Shown here one piece after another: positions 9,644 to 21,545 of a stretch of 64,000 nt of DNA (the first letter of the stretch is position 1; each line of letters opens with the position of its first letter). The notes beneath the pieces are model-generated. The model ran no database searches. It had not been told where the DNA came from and worked only from the letters and a program-made list of their open reading frames with translations. The position numbers were made by a program, and so were the translations under genes. Origin of the DNA: Gerris lacustris (Eukaryota > Arthropoda > Insecta > Hemiptera > Gerridae); contig OX578280.1 in the NCBI GenBank assembly GCA_951217055.1, positions 17,957,394 through 18,021,393 on the forward strand, given 5' to 3'.

Positions 9644-11341
9644 AAGAAATAATTAAATACTAAAAGTTAGTTATCCAAAATACCTAACGTGAACTTGGCT
9701 AACTTAAACATACATGAGCCATGAAATACATAAATAAAACAAAAATAAAAATTAACAAAATTTCCTTATCTAAGATCAATGAAAAAATATAATCTCAATA
9801 AATAAATTTGAAGGCACATTAATAAAGTACAACTAAATATCAAGAATGGGCCAATTATAATAGCTAAAGCGAAATTATAATAATTAAACACCTTCAGATT
9901 ACCGACAAAATACAAATTAAAATCTAGAGTCGATAACTACATGCGAGTAAAAATTCCAAGAAATAAATTTAAAATAGAAATAATACTTTAATTTAAATGA
10001 TTTAATAGTAGAAATAAATTCCACAAAGTACAGATAAATAACAAGGAAGCGCGAATATAACATTTAACGCGAAACTAATTAAATAACCCTAACTTTAACA
10101 ACAATATATTACAAATGACCGAATATATAAATACATGCGTACAAAACGAACAAAAAAAAAATATAAGGGCGCCACCTCATCTAATTTTTTAAAAATCGTG
10201 CAAGGAAGATGAGGAAAACTTGCAAGTTTACACAGGAAAAATTACAAAAACAACGTATAAATAATAATTTAAATCAGTAACGAGTAACAGTAATTGAAAG
10301 TACGAATATCCTAGCAAAATATTAATGGCAGCGTCAAAAAGAAGGAAGTAAACTTCTAAAGACAAGAGAGCCTTAATGGCTAAATAATACAGCAAGAAAT
10401 AGTAGCAAATAATTAATAAAATTAAATAGTAAGTTGAGAGTGTAGGAATATAGCAGAGGAATGAACGGAGCGGGTGGGTGTTAGAGAGGAACGGAGTGCA
10501 GGTGAGTACGGAGACTGCAGTGGACCGGGGGTGGGGAATAGTGACAGAGTCAGCTAGTAGGAGGGACAGAGTGAGAGGGCGGGTCCCCTGTCGAACAGCT
10601 GTTATAATTGGCGATCAGTACGGCCTCTACGTCGGCCTAGCATACAAGTATGTTATAGGGTTATACATCTACAGAATGAGTGTAATTCTACGTAAAAACA
10701 TCGCAACTGACGGAGACAAAACATGGAAAATGACATAATATATAGAATACAAATAATTCAGCCTGCAATCAACCGAATTTAGAATAACACAATTAATAGT
10801 AATAAAAATTATACCTGATAATGAAAATGAATAGAGAATTAATATTAGAATAACAAATAACATAAATTAACAGTAGATAATAATAATACATATAATTTAT
10901 CCCTCTATACATACAACGTACTCAAATTTCGGACGTCTCCACTTTGTCCGTAAAAATAATCCATAAACAACTTGGTCAAAAAAAAAAAAATAAATAAGCT
11001 ATAAAATAAAAATTAATTCAAATTATTACCTACAACTAAGTGACCGATTTCCCACATTTATAACTTAACAAAACTAACCTCTACTAGACAGAATCGATCT
11101 AAAATTCATTCACCGAAACATAATTTCACCCTATACCTATAAATATATAACATACATAAAAAAAAAATATAAACAATATGTACAATAATAAATAGATTGC
11201 GATAAATAAGATACTTATAATCATTAAAACTTGAACACGTTTAAAGCCAACAAATTAAATAACGTAAAAACAAGACAATTTACACACCTAACATATCTGC
11301 CTACCTTCTTAAAATAGAAATACTATTTACATAATATCTGT
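9644..11341 (-). other. Long untranslated leader of the gypsy element
   Basis: About 1.7 kb lies between the 5' LTR/primer site and the gag ATG. It is very AT-rich apart from a GC-richer patch at about 10440-10640. That patch gives a plus-strand open frame (10478-10738) with no recognisable protein features, antisense to the element. I see no coding domain on the minus strand. The leader is long for the group and may hold packaging signals. Confidence 0.7.
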
Positions 11342-11361
11342 GCCCCACGTTCAGGCGCTAC
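11342..11361 (-). promoter_or_regulatory. Candidate tRNA primer-binding site
   Basis: Immediately 3' of the 5' LTR on the coding strand the sequence reads GTAGCGCCTGAACGTGGGGC. It resembles retroelement primer sites of the TGGCGCC...AACGTGGGG kind, but the expected TGG (complement of the tRNA CCA end) appears as TAG, with one extra base before it. Position is right; the exact primer tRNA is not assigned. Confidence 0.5.
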
Positions 11362-12091
11362 TGTTACAGTGAGAATACATGGGCCCAGCTCAGTCGGTTA
11401 TGGGCGTGGGGGTTGTCATAGAAAGGTAGGCGACAAGGTACAGTACTGGTTCTAAATCCCAAAGAGGGGTAATATATTTAACTAACAAATAGATAACCTA
11501 ATACTATTAATAACTATTATTTACAATAAGATGGCTTAGCAAACTAAACGGGGAACTGCTGCGATGAGAGCCGTCCGTTGGTGGGGTCCCTTCACTCAGA
11601 TCCGGCGATTTGGCCCCAATAGGGACGAGGGGTCAACCCGATACTCGCTGACCAATCAGACTCAGTCTGCAGCTGTGACTTGTATTAGTAGCCTCCTACA
11701 AACTTAGTACAAAACCACTTAGCTGAACTCCTGAGAAGTCCCGTGACAAGCTCTACCGCAAACGGGGACTCAATCACAGCGGCGCCTGCGTCTGCGTCTG
11801 GGTCTCTTACACAAACACTCACAGCCAGTGGTCAAGGTCAGGTCTAGGGACCAACTGCCGAAAGCTCCCAGTGGCACATCCCTCGGTTTCACTATCTTGA
11901 CGAACGTTGGACCAAAACAGAGAACGCTTATCTTTACACAACAAAGACAGAACCGTTCCCTGCTTTAAACCAACGATCGCCACCTTATCTCGGCCGACTG
12001 GTATACAGTATACATAATAAAATAAACAAAGACCCTAATAATTAATACATTATGAGCCCTACGGGTTTAATATAAACTTAAAACCGTAACA
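11362..12091 (-). repeat. 5' LTR of the gypsy element
   Basis: This is a 730-bp direct copy of 4187-4916, followed by the target duplication GGAA at 12092-12095. As the upstream LTR for minus-strand transcription, it should hold the element's promoter. I did not recognise a convincing TATA box. Confidence 0.95.
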
Positions 12092-12140
12092 GGAATAACC
12101 TCCAATTTGTACCGTATGTTTTGTATACACCCTCTATATA

Positions 12141-12729
12141 ATATATCGATGGCTAATAAGTGATACCTCGTATCTTCAAAATGTCAGGATTACAGGAGGA
12201 ACAAAAAACTATTTAAAAAAATAAATTTAGGTTAACTGACTAAGTTTTTTACGTGTTTTATAAATTTGTATAACATATAACCCTTCTGAAACATTGGTAA
12301 CTGTCAAATTATAACAGTTCATAAAATAATGAAGTTATGAGTTCTCACTATGTCACTTCTTTAATAAAGTGAACACATACCAGGTCTCACTCACGAATCA
12401 GCAGCTCAGTTATAAGGTGTCACCAATAACCTTCACCAAAACACATACGAGCTCAGTGCTCAGTTATGAGGTGTCACAACTAACCTTCACCAAAACACAT
12501 ACACCAGAAACACATACGAGGTGTAGTTACAAGCTATCTCATAACAAATAATTTGCGCAACCGATACAAGATGTCTCGACTGCCCATTTTCTATGTGAAG
12601 GATTTTTTTTTTTCACTTACGAGATCTCGCATGTACTTGCAGACAAGCCTCCGAAGGCCAATAAAATGAAAACCTCAAAATCACCATTTTGGTAGTTACG
12701 AGGTATCACTTATTAGCCATCGATATATG
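12141..12729. repeat. Foldback element with about 32-bp terminal inverted repeats
   Basis: ATATATCGATGGCTAATAAG at 12141 is matched by its reverse complement ending at 12729; the near-perfect repeat covers about 32 bp. The interior (12350-12550) holds short imperfect direct repeats of CAGTTATGAGGTGTCAC and CCTTCACCAAAACACATAC, related to the terminal GAGGTATCAC motif. A 60-codon open frame across these repeats has no coding features. Non-autonomous DNA transposon, unclassified. Confidence 0.7.
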
Positions 12730-12995
12730 TCTGTGTATTCATCCATATTGTTTGTCTGGAGATCACTTAAACGTAAAGCCAGTCGTACTATTTACAGCTT
12801 CCTCTTAAACGATACTTTATGAAGAGTTTGATGAGAATCGTGCAAAATGTAATTACAACAAGCTAAACACACTGTTCCACAAACTAACTAGATCATAATC
12901 TTAAAATGAAGGAGTGCAGATCGGAGTATAGAGAGATTAATACAAAAAGTGCAAGTTAATGGTGCATATCGTGCTTTTAAAAAAAATATCTGAAT

Positions 12996-13157
12996 ATTGA
13001 AACCCACGCTTGTTATATGGATGACGGTGACTGCACCGCGTATCAGCTCCACTGCAGTCATCCTTTGCTAAACTCACTGTGACTTAAAGATGAATTCGAT
13101 GATCAAGAGATTACACAACGCGCCGTTCGTTATGAATTGGATAACACAGAATCTTAA
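12996..13157 (+). pseudogene. Possible decayed exon with one in-frame TGA
   Basis: A GC-richer patch reads as a plausible cysteine-containing peptide (HACYMDDGDCTAYQLHC...), meets a TGA at 13080-13082, and continues in the same frame (LKDEFDDQEITQRAVRYEL...) to TAA at 13155. The C-x6-C with an acidic-glycine centre recalls insect chemosensory proteins, but the rest does not match. No convincing acceptor precedes it. It could be a gene fragment or chance. Confidence 0.2.
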
Positions 13158-13442
13158 GGAATAGTCGATTGTCCTTGTTCATTAAGAAACACACATATGA
13201 TACCATTGTAATATTGTAAATTAAACAATGGTAATTCAATTTTTTTAATTTATAGTCTATATAATAATAAATGGTCCATTGTACATCAATTATAATTACA
13301 AACTCAATTAAGATTATCTATGCAACTGAATCAGTTATCTATAATATAACAAAATAGTATTTTTTTTTACCAAGTTCAATATAAATCAACTTTGAACCTC
13401 ACTCAAAGTTGATTTATCTTGATCTATTTATTTTTAATAAAT

Positions 13443-13540
13443 ATCAGTGGCGTAACTGATTTTCAGGGGCGTAGCTGATTTTCAGGGGCGTAGCTGATTT
13501 TCAGGGGCGTATCTGATTTTCAGGGGCGTAGCTGGTGCTT
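13443..13540. repeat. 19-bp tandem repeat
   Basis: There are about five copies of GATTTTCAGGGGCGTAGCT. The first, CAGTGGCGTAACTG, looks like a hAT-type terminal repeat, so the array may have grown from a transposon end. A 15-bp hairpin (13381-13395 with 13403-13417) lies just upstream. Confidence 0.85.
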
Positions 13541-13647
13541 TTTGTTTATTGTTAATTTAGGACTGAAAGCCTTTAAGAAAATGTTGAGCAAATGTAAAAT
13601 GTGTTTAAATCAACCTAATATCTGAAGGCAAATTAAAAAAAAAATGG

Positions 13648-13798
13648 GTACTTCTTTAGATTGTTACTCCCTTTTTAGAATGTAAATGTCTTTGACTAAA
13701 TAACTATTAAGCCACGGTGGCGTTTTGTCCCATGTACATTGGGACAAAGGAATATCACACTTCTGTTTTCATAAGGGGAGTAACAGTCTAAAGAAGTG
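13648..13798. mobile_element. MITE, family with CTTCTTTAGATTGTTACTCC ends
   Basis: This element of about 150 bp has inverted ends: GTACTTCTTTAGATTGTTAC on the left, and the reverse complement of GTAACAGTCTAAAGAAGTGC on the right. The interior contains GGGACAAAGGAATATCACAC. Related copies lie at 22974-23128 and 52469-52625, and the array at 15041-15765 derives from the same family. Confidence 0.85.
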
Positions 13799-15036
13799 CC
13801 AAAAAATGTGGACGGTAGTCTTTATTTCATATAGCTTTTCCTCAATTCATTATTTCAAATTAATTAATTAACTAATGATTGATTATTGCATTGTCATCGG
13901 GAATACATAATCTGAGCAACTTTGAGGTTTCTATAGGTGGTCGCGGGATGTGGGTCAAATTTAGCTTACACGATTTGTACACAATTAAAGAGATCAAACG
14001 CAGTTTACATTTTTTAACTATGTTATTAATAAAAGTAAATTTATCAGTACTAATATATCTAAGTTTTATTTAAGTTTTAAATAAGTTTCATAAGTTAATC
14101 TAATTAAAAATCCTAGGAACATTAAAATATTTCAATTATAGACAAAATTGATCTTAGTTACAGATTTTATAAAAGATACAACACCAAATAATATTACGAT
14201 AATTGAACAATGACTTCATTAATAAGATTATGCGTTACATGTTTTAAAACGATCATTTTATTACGCTCTAATGAATACCTATAAAATTATATTTATTTTT
14301 TTTTTTCATAAATAAATAAATATTCAGAGACACGAATTTCGTAACGTATGATTAGGTAAACTTATAAAAAAAAAAATATTAAAAAGCCAAAACAATACAC
14401 TATATATACTATAAAGAATGACCTATATATTAGCTAATGTTATTAATTTTAAAAGTGTACTTGTAAATAGATTAATCTTATCTCTAGTACTTAATGTTAG
14501 TTGAAATATAGCGATATACGCAGTAATAACAAATATAGCCTAAACTCCTAAACAGTATAAAATTACTGTTTCTTTATAAATATAAAGTAATATAAACACT
14601 TGATTTAAATACACGTATTTATAAGCAAAAGTTGTTTGAATTAACAGCAGTTTGTAGTTTGAATTAAATAACCTTATATTTTTTAAAAAAAACATTTCGA
14701 CTTACTAAATACGGATATAAAGGATTTTACGTATTATCTATAAACATGTTATTTTGTCAAGTGCAATAATAAAATATAACCATAAAGATTAGACATATAT
14801 TTTATCACTTCCTTAAACATAATAAAATTGCAATCTTGTATAAACAATTGGATTATTATTATTATTATTTTATTATTTTGCAATTTCATACGTATACTTA
14901 AGTAAAATATTAACAAAATAATGTAACACATACAACATACAACATAACGGCTTCTTCTGCTAGCATTTTCAGCAAAACATAGAATTTAGTAGAATTGCCT
15001 TAAGGTCGTAAATTTTTGGCTCATATACTTTCTTTT
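13799..15036. other. AT-rich intron, nothing recognised
   Basis: This stretch is very AT-rich with poly-T and ATT-repeat tracts (for example 14850-14875). Short open frames are present but show no coding character. No gene or RNA is seen. Confidence 0.5.
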
Positions 15037-15040
15037 TTGG

Positions 15041-15765
15041 TACTTCTTTAGACTGTTACTCTTCCTATATAAAAACAGAAGGGAGTAACAATCTAAAGAA
15101 GGTTTACGGAATGTTCTTCTTTAGACTGTTAGTGCCCTTATAAAAAACAGAAGGGAGTAACAATCTAAAGAAGGTTTACGGAATGTTCTTCTTTAGACTG
15201 TTAGTGCCCTTATAAAAAACAGAAGGGAGTAACAATCTAAAGAAGGTTTACGGAATGTTCTTCTTTAGACTGTTAGTGCCCTTATAAAAAACAGAAGGGA
15301 GTAACAATCTAAAGAAGGTTTACGGAATGTTCTTCTTTAGACTGTTAGTGCCCTTATAAAAAACAGAAGGGAGTAACAATCTAAAGAAGGTTTACGGAAT
15401 GTTCTTCTTTAGACTGTTAGTGCCCTTATAAAAAACAAAAGGGAGTAACAATCTAAAGAAGGTGTACTGAATGTTCTTTTTTAGACTGTTACTCCCCTTA
15501 TAAATAACAGAAGTGAGTAACAATCAAAAGAAGGTTTACGGAATGCTCTTCTTTAGTCTGTTACTCCCCTTCCCCTTATAAATAGCAGAAGGTAGTAACA
15601 ATCTAAAGACGGTGTACTGAATGTTCTTTTTTAAACTGACACTCCCCTTATAAAAATAAATGTGATATTCCTTTGAAGTGTGATTTAGGTATATAAAAAT
15701 ATATAAATAATTATATCTATTTGTATCCTACAAAACTCAGGGGAGTAATAATCTAAAGAAGTACC
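15041..15765. repeat. Tandem array of 72-bp hairpin units inside a MITE
   Basis: About eight units repeat every 72 bp (starts at 15101, 15173, 15245, 15317, 15389, 15461, 15533; the next at 15611 is 78 bp). Each unit is itself an inverted repeat: TTCTTTAGACTGTTAGTGCC ... AGTAACAATCTAAAGAA. The outer ends (GTACTTCTTTAGACTGTTAC near 15040 and the reverse complement near 15765) are those of the MITE at 13648-13798. The array therefore looks like internal amplification of that element. Confidence 0.92.
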
Positions 15766-17026
15766 CATGTTTTACATCTGAAGGACTACGAAATTATATT
15801 AAAACTGAGTTATGCTTAATGCTTGTTCTTTTAAGTGCTACTATAGTATAAAATTGCGCTGGTATACCTAAATTTTTAATCAAAATAAAAACTTATCAGT
15901 GCGGAGTGAATTTATGTTTGTTTTTTTGGCTCAATTTTCATTTTACTTATGATATTTTTACGTTAAGCATCTCAGCTCAAGGTAATAATTATAACTATTA
16001 GCTGAGGTTAGGCTTGAATACAGAGGTAGAGGGAATTCTAAAACTGTTCTAAGATCTTTCTTGAAGTTCTTGTAATAGTAAATGGAATTGACTGTGTTCT
16101 CAGATATATTAACTTTAAAACCTTTATTTTTTAATAAGTTGATCTATGAAGTTAACTTAAATATTGTCTTTACTTCACTCCTTAATGGAGGGAGAATGAT
16201 TTTAAATATTGCGATACAATATTGCATTGAGATCTACATCGAAAATCAATGAATTACAAATTGATGATTCAACATAAAAGTTATCGCACTTTTACTAAGT
16301 TATTCTCACGATTATCTCACGTAAATAATCTCGCGTTTACAGCAGACTACGGATAGTTAAAACTTGAATCCGCTATTGCACTATTGATTAAAACATACAG
16401 GGAGTGTAAAGATAATGTAACAATAAACAGTTCTGACACGTTGCTCAACTTCTGCTTTATAATAGAGGAAAATATTATTTTTTATACGCCTCTTTTTATC
16501 TTAGATATATATTGTATACATCCTTTTCCCAGCTGTTTCCAAAAAGTGGAGTTGCAAAAGTTAATACATAAATATTTAAACTTGAGCTATTATTGATAGA
16601 TATAACATCTTAATAATTAATAAATGTTATGAATTTTTGCAATGTTAATAGTTAAAAACTTTTTGTACTTTTTTAATTGTTTACTGTAATGTAGAATCTG
16701 GTACTTTTATAAATCTTGAAGTAAAGCTAATATACGATGAGTCCCCGGATCAACGCATGAATAGGTTAAAAAGATTAAAACATTTTGAATTGAAATTTCT
16801 TCTTCTGGGGTTCAGCCCTGCTTGAATGGAAACTAATTCATTTCATAATCAATTCAAAAAATCAAGTATGTGTTGGAATTTAAAAAAAAAAGTTATTTTT
16901 CTCACAAGTTAAGCTTTTTCTTTAGGAGATACAAAAAAATATTATTAAAAAAAATTTTCAGAAAGATATCACTAAGTACAACATTTTAAAACCCTTCAGC
17001 TATTTTGATATTTTGTATTTTATTAC

Positions 17027-17400
17027 TACGTTTTTATTAGCTTGCTTTCTTGTTTGTTTGTTTATGTCCAGTAAAAATCTTGCAATCGATTTTTAACTAA
17101 CTTCCCGAGTAGTTAGACATTTGAAACTTTTAGAATAGCTCAAAACACGATGACAATTTATTATATTTAACACTTTTAGCCATCTTTGAGCAGAATTTAA
17201 TTCGATTTCAGCAAAGTTTGCTGTATGGAAATTTAGTTCGGAAAAAATCCGCAAATTATTTTATTTGTTTTGACATGACCCATATTTTCATTTTGACAGG
17301 TTTCAAATTTATGATTTATGACAGAAAATTTAAAAACGTAGTGTATAAAAAGTTCTTTTTATCTTGCAATTATTTCTATTCTATATTTTGCCCAGTGTGC
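17027..17400. repeat. Dispersed repeat, copy 1 (partner 19670-20040)
   Basis: Direct repeat of about 370 bp, diverged by substitutions and small gaps from 19670-20040. Shared landmarks include TTATTAGCTTGCTTTCTTG, AACTTCCCGAGTAG and TTGTTTTGACATGACCCATA. The open frame at 17218-17406 lies in it and is probably not a gene. Confidence 0.8.
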
Positions 17401-19669
17401 TGGTAAAAATAGTTAAAACTAATAATTTTAGTAGTGTTTTCTATGCCATAAAATTGATTTCAAATTTTAAAAATAACACTGTTCATTTTACGTTAAAGCT
17501 TTTACTAGCTTTAATTACTGTATATTAGAAACAATTAAATAAATAAATATTATTTAAACAAACCACAATAGCTTTCTAAGAATTGATTCCAATAAGAATA
17601 ATTTCGATTTTTATATAATTTAATTTAAATAATAAAGTTATAATTTTTCCTTATGTCAAAATGTTTTAAGTAACACTAAGGTATATTAGTAAAATTTATT
17701 TATTTATATAGAACAAATAACAGTTTTTAGGATAATTAATTAATTACTTACAACTTAAAAATTACTTTAAAATAATTCTAATAATAAGTGCTAAACTCTA
17801 TAATTTAAGTCATACGGCGTTTAGTTATTATTAATAAGAAGCTTCCATACATTTTATCTATCACATAATACATTGTTTATTCACATTGTTCACGATATAT
17901 TTGTTTATAATAAACACAGATCGACACAGACTAAACGCGGGCTTTCGTTAGACTGATTGTTTTTGTTCTATACCTCTCAATAGGCAGGGTGGCAGGAAGA
18001 GGCGGGAAATTATAACTTCCCCTACTACAAAACAACTAACCCTGTTACTATACTGTACTATACTGTGTAATAGTAACACCAGACGCAGTCTAACAGAAAA
18101 TATACATTCTACTAAATATAATAAGATTCAAAAAATTAAAAAAAAAAACACATTCATGGCACACTAGCCTATATGTTCACTATTATGATTAAGCTCTCAG
18201 CTGATCTGTAATTTACAGCTTGCGCTATATTGAGCTAATCATAACCCTTTCTGTTTACTCGACCAAACTATAATGAAATTATAATGAATTATTTATCTTA
18301 TGCTTTGTTCATCGTTTCAAAGAAATGAGAATTTATTGCTTTTTTTTTCTTCATTCATATCCATTCTTTAATTTTACTTAACATTTCTCATCTAGTTTTC
18401 ATTTTTATCTGAAGAATTATTTCTCATTTAATTTCGTTTCTCACTTATTATTTTTTTTTTTTTTTTTTTCTAATTGTGATAGTGGGGAAAACAAAACAAA
18501 GATAAAGAAGAGAGAAAGTGTGAACGCAAGTGCAATCATTAGCATTTTTTTCTTGAAAGGGTATTAAATTAAAGTGTTCTATTTGTTTGATTATTTATGT
18601 TAAGAAATTTGTTATGCGTGTAATATTTAATTTTTATTTAAGAAGGTAATAATTTATAAACGCGGTTAAAAGCAGAACTAATGATAATAAAAATCTCAGT
18701 AATTATTCTTAGTTAATTTATCTTAAACATTATTTTCCTTCTAATACTAGAAGATTTTGATTTTTATATTTTTATTGCTTGATAAAAATTAGTTTTAATA
18801 AAAATACGATGTAAAACAAACAAGAAATTCTTAAAGAATTTGAGCATAGACATTTTTTTAGTGTAACTAATCAATTATAACTTTTTTGAAGAAATCTAAT
18901 AAAGAACAAATTAATCAGCTCATAGATTAAGAAAATAATCAGTCCTACAAAATCGAACAAAACTTATTCATGTACACAGTAATACTGAAATAATATTTAA
19001 TTTAATTAATACATATTAAAAAAAAGTTCTCAACGGGTTTATATTTCGTCTTCGAGTTTCGAGGTTAATATAATTTATTATTGTCAATATCTCCAAAACA
19101 ATATTTTTTCCGGAAAAGTAATGTAAAAAGTTTAGATTCGTATTTAAATTAACTACAAAATATATATATATTTTTTAAATAACCGGAAAAAGAATTATAT
19201 TTGAGGGGGAAAAAACATTTTTTCGAGATATTTCACGTACCGTTTTGAACTAACTGATTTTTTCTTATAATTTTTTTTTTATAAAACAAATTTTATTTAT
19301 TTTATTTTATTAATTTAATTATTTGAATTTTGGCGGAATTTTGACAGATGTAAACAAACTTTGACGTTTAAAAAAGTATCGCACTAATTAATAATTATGT
19401 TAGCTTATAACTTTTAAACTAATTAATGGAATTTCATCCGGTTTTTATATGTTTGTTCCTTGTTTTTTTACCGGCTCCAACGAAATGCTATGAGTCAAAA
19501 ACGTATTCATACTTTCGTTATTATTAACCGTCAAAGTTTCAAAATTAAAAATCAATAACTTCAAAATGGCGGCCAATATCAAAATTAAATTTAGTGGATT
19601 TGTTTGCCATACGCAGAGAGGTACATTCGTGCCAAATTTCAACTCGATGGGATCTCTTTTTCAATTTTT

Positions 19670-20040
19670 TACTACGTTTTTATTAGCTTGCTTTCTTGTT
19701 TGTTTGTTTGTCCAGTACAAATCTTGCAATCGATTTATAACCAACTTCCCGAGTAGCTAGACTTTTGAAACTTTTAGAATAGCTCAGAACACGATGACAA
19801 TACATTATTTTAATACTTTTAGCCATATTACAGCAGAATTTAATTAGTTTTCAGCAAATTTTGCTGTATGGAAAGTTAGTTCGGAAAAAAAACCAGCAAG
19901 TTATTTTATTTGTTTTGACATGACCCATACTTACGATCTTCATTTTGACGGGTTTCTAATTTATTATTTATGACAGAAAATTTAAAAACGTAGTAGGTTT
20001 ATAAAAAGTTCTTCTTATCTTGTAACTTGTAATTATTAAA
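19670..20040. repeat. Dispersed repeat, copy 2 (partner 17027-17400)
   Basis: Second copy of the repeat, same orientation. It is preceded at about 19605-19660 by a motif (GTGCCAAATTTCAACTCGAT) like that found in other dispersed repeats of the window. Confidence 0.8.
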
Positions 20041-20896
20041 ATTTTAGCTGACTCAGCAAAGTGTTGGATGAAAACATAACTTTTCCTACCTTAGGTGAGG
20101 AAAAGTAAGAAACAATAATTGTTTAGACAATTACTGACTAATTTTTTGTTGTGGCGGCAACACTGCTTGGAAACTTATTATCTATTTAACTTACTGCTCA
20201 AATAAAAAATATTCCTACTAAACACTCTGAGGTATAATAGGGAGTGGAGAGCAGGTGAAGAATCTTACGACTTAAAGAAGTGCATAGTCTTGTTTTCCTT
20301 CTATAGCTTAAGGCGTAATAGATTTCCTCAGTCTAATGTTAAATGAGAGAATAATGCAAAGCTGAATGGAAAAACAACTATCAATCATATATTGTTTCTA
20401 TTAACTAAGAAGAAAGTATATAAATAGTAAAACAGAAAACAAAGGGAACTATTTTGTCTTAAAATTAATAAGATTTGTATTGTTTTTAAGCAGCCATACA
20501 AGAAAACAGAGGATTATGCAGCCATATAATACTCTAGGGTATTAACATTTGCAAACTTAATTATTTATAAAATAAGGAAGAAAAATGGCAGGTAAAAATA
20601 TTTTTGTACATATATTATGAAATATTATGAAAATATTGCTATGTTGTTTTTTTTTCCTTCTTTTGCAAATATCCGGAAATTCTTTAGTCTCTTCTTTTAA
20701 AATGTAAATACATCCATTGTTTTAAAGTTTTTTTAAAATTAGTTTTCTTTGTTTACATTGAATAAATCAAACAATGGTATTATAATTATATATTATTCAA
20801 AATATGGAAGTAATTGAGCAGAATACTGATCTAAGTTCGAAGTGAACTGAAACACTTAAGAATTTAAAAATGAGAATAAATATTTTTTTCATTTAT

Positions 20897-21545
20897 TTCT
20901 CGTTCACGAGCTTACCGTTGGTAACGGAAGCTATGGGATCGTTTGAAAAACGAAAATATTTGATATCTTCAATTTAAAAAAATACCAAGACAGAAATCCG
21001 TTTCAGACATCATATAACATTTTTGGTTCCGTGTCTATGTCTGTCGGTCTATCGCTCAATTTTTCATAAAAACTACAAATCCGATTTTAATGAAATTTGG
21101 AGAGTATATCACAATTAACTCATTGTTGGTTCCATATAAGTTTCAACTTTCTGTGCTAATTTGTGTCTCTTCCACATGCGCACAAACATAAACATACATT
21201 TACTTATATATCTAATAATAAACCCATCTGCTTTTTGCGGGACCAACAATAGGCTAAGCTTTTTTTTGATGGTTATTTAAAGTCCCATCTGCTTTTTATG
21301 AAATTATGATGGTTTGTCGAAAGTAGACCGCAGATAGCACCACACTAATTTCAATCGTCAACGCTCCTTAAATAATCCTAAATGAATTCTTTAATTCAGG
21401 TAAAAAATCAAAACAATTTTGATAGATTTAAAAAACGGGGGAAAATTGCATTAATTTGACAATAAGGTTGAAAAAGCATAAAATCATTAAAGTATATGAA
21501 ACAGTTGCGAGGAAGCTATGTGCCACACTAATTGGCAGACTTTTT
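20897..21545. repeat. Dispersed repeat with GAGCTTACCG start and AATTGGCAGAC end, copy 1
   Basis: This repeat of about 650 bp is shared with 33983-34560 in the same orientation; the 3' part is shared with 60100-60273. Landmarks are GAGCTTACCG..GGTAACGGAAGCT near the start, GGTTCCGTGTCT and TTTTAATGAAATTTGG in the middle, and GAGGAAGCTATGTGCCACAC near the end. No coding domain is seen. Confidence 0.8.

Larger units (their letters stand above)
4187..12091 (-). mobile_element. Ty3/gypsy LTR retrotransposon, gag-pol, recent insertion
   Basis: The element is 7,905 bp, flanked by the 4-bp target duplication GGAA (4183-4186 and 12092-12095). It has 730-bp LTRs that begin TGTTAC and end GTAACA. Coding is on the minus strand: gag (9643-8168), protease-RT-RNase H (8291-6267) and integrase (6219-5014). 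The domain order RT-RNase H-integrase places it in Ty3/gypsy, and there is no env-like frame. I see no difference between the LTRs by eye, implying a young insertion. Pol is interrupted by one frame break, so this copy is probably not autonomous as written. It lies in sense orientation within a long intron of the host coiled-coil gene, so its LTR polyadenylation signals could act on host transcripts. Confidence 0.97.
15766..20890. other. AT-rich intron with one diverged dispersed repeat
   Basis: No gene is recognised. A diverged pair of direct repeats (17027-17400 and 19670-20040) is the only clear structure; the rest is AT-rich with poly-T runs (such as 18450-18471). Confidence 0.5.

Noticed and set aside
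10478..10738. Plus-strand 86-codon frame in the element leader
   Set aside because: GC-rich but low-complexity, antisense to the element, no signal peptide or domain.
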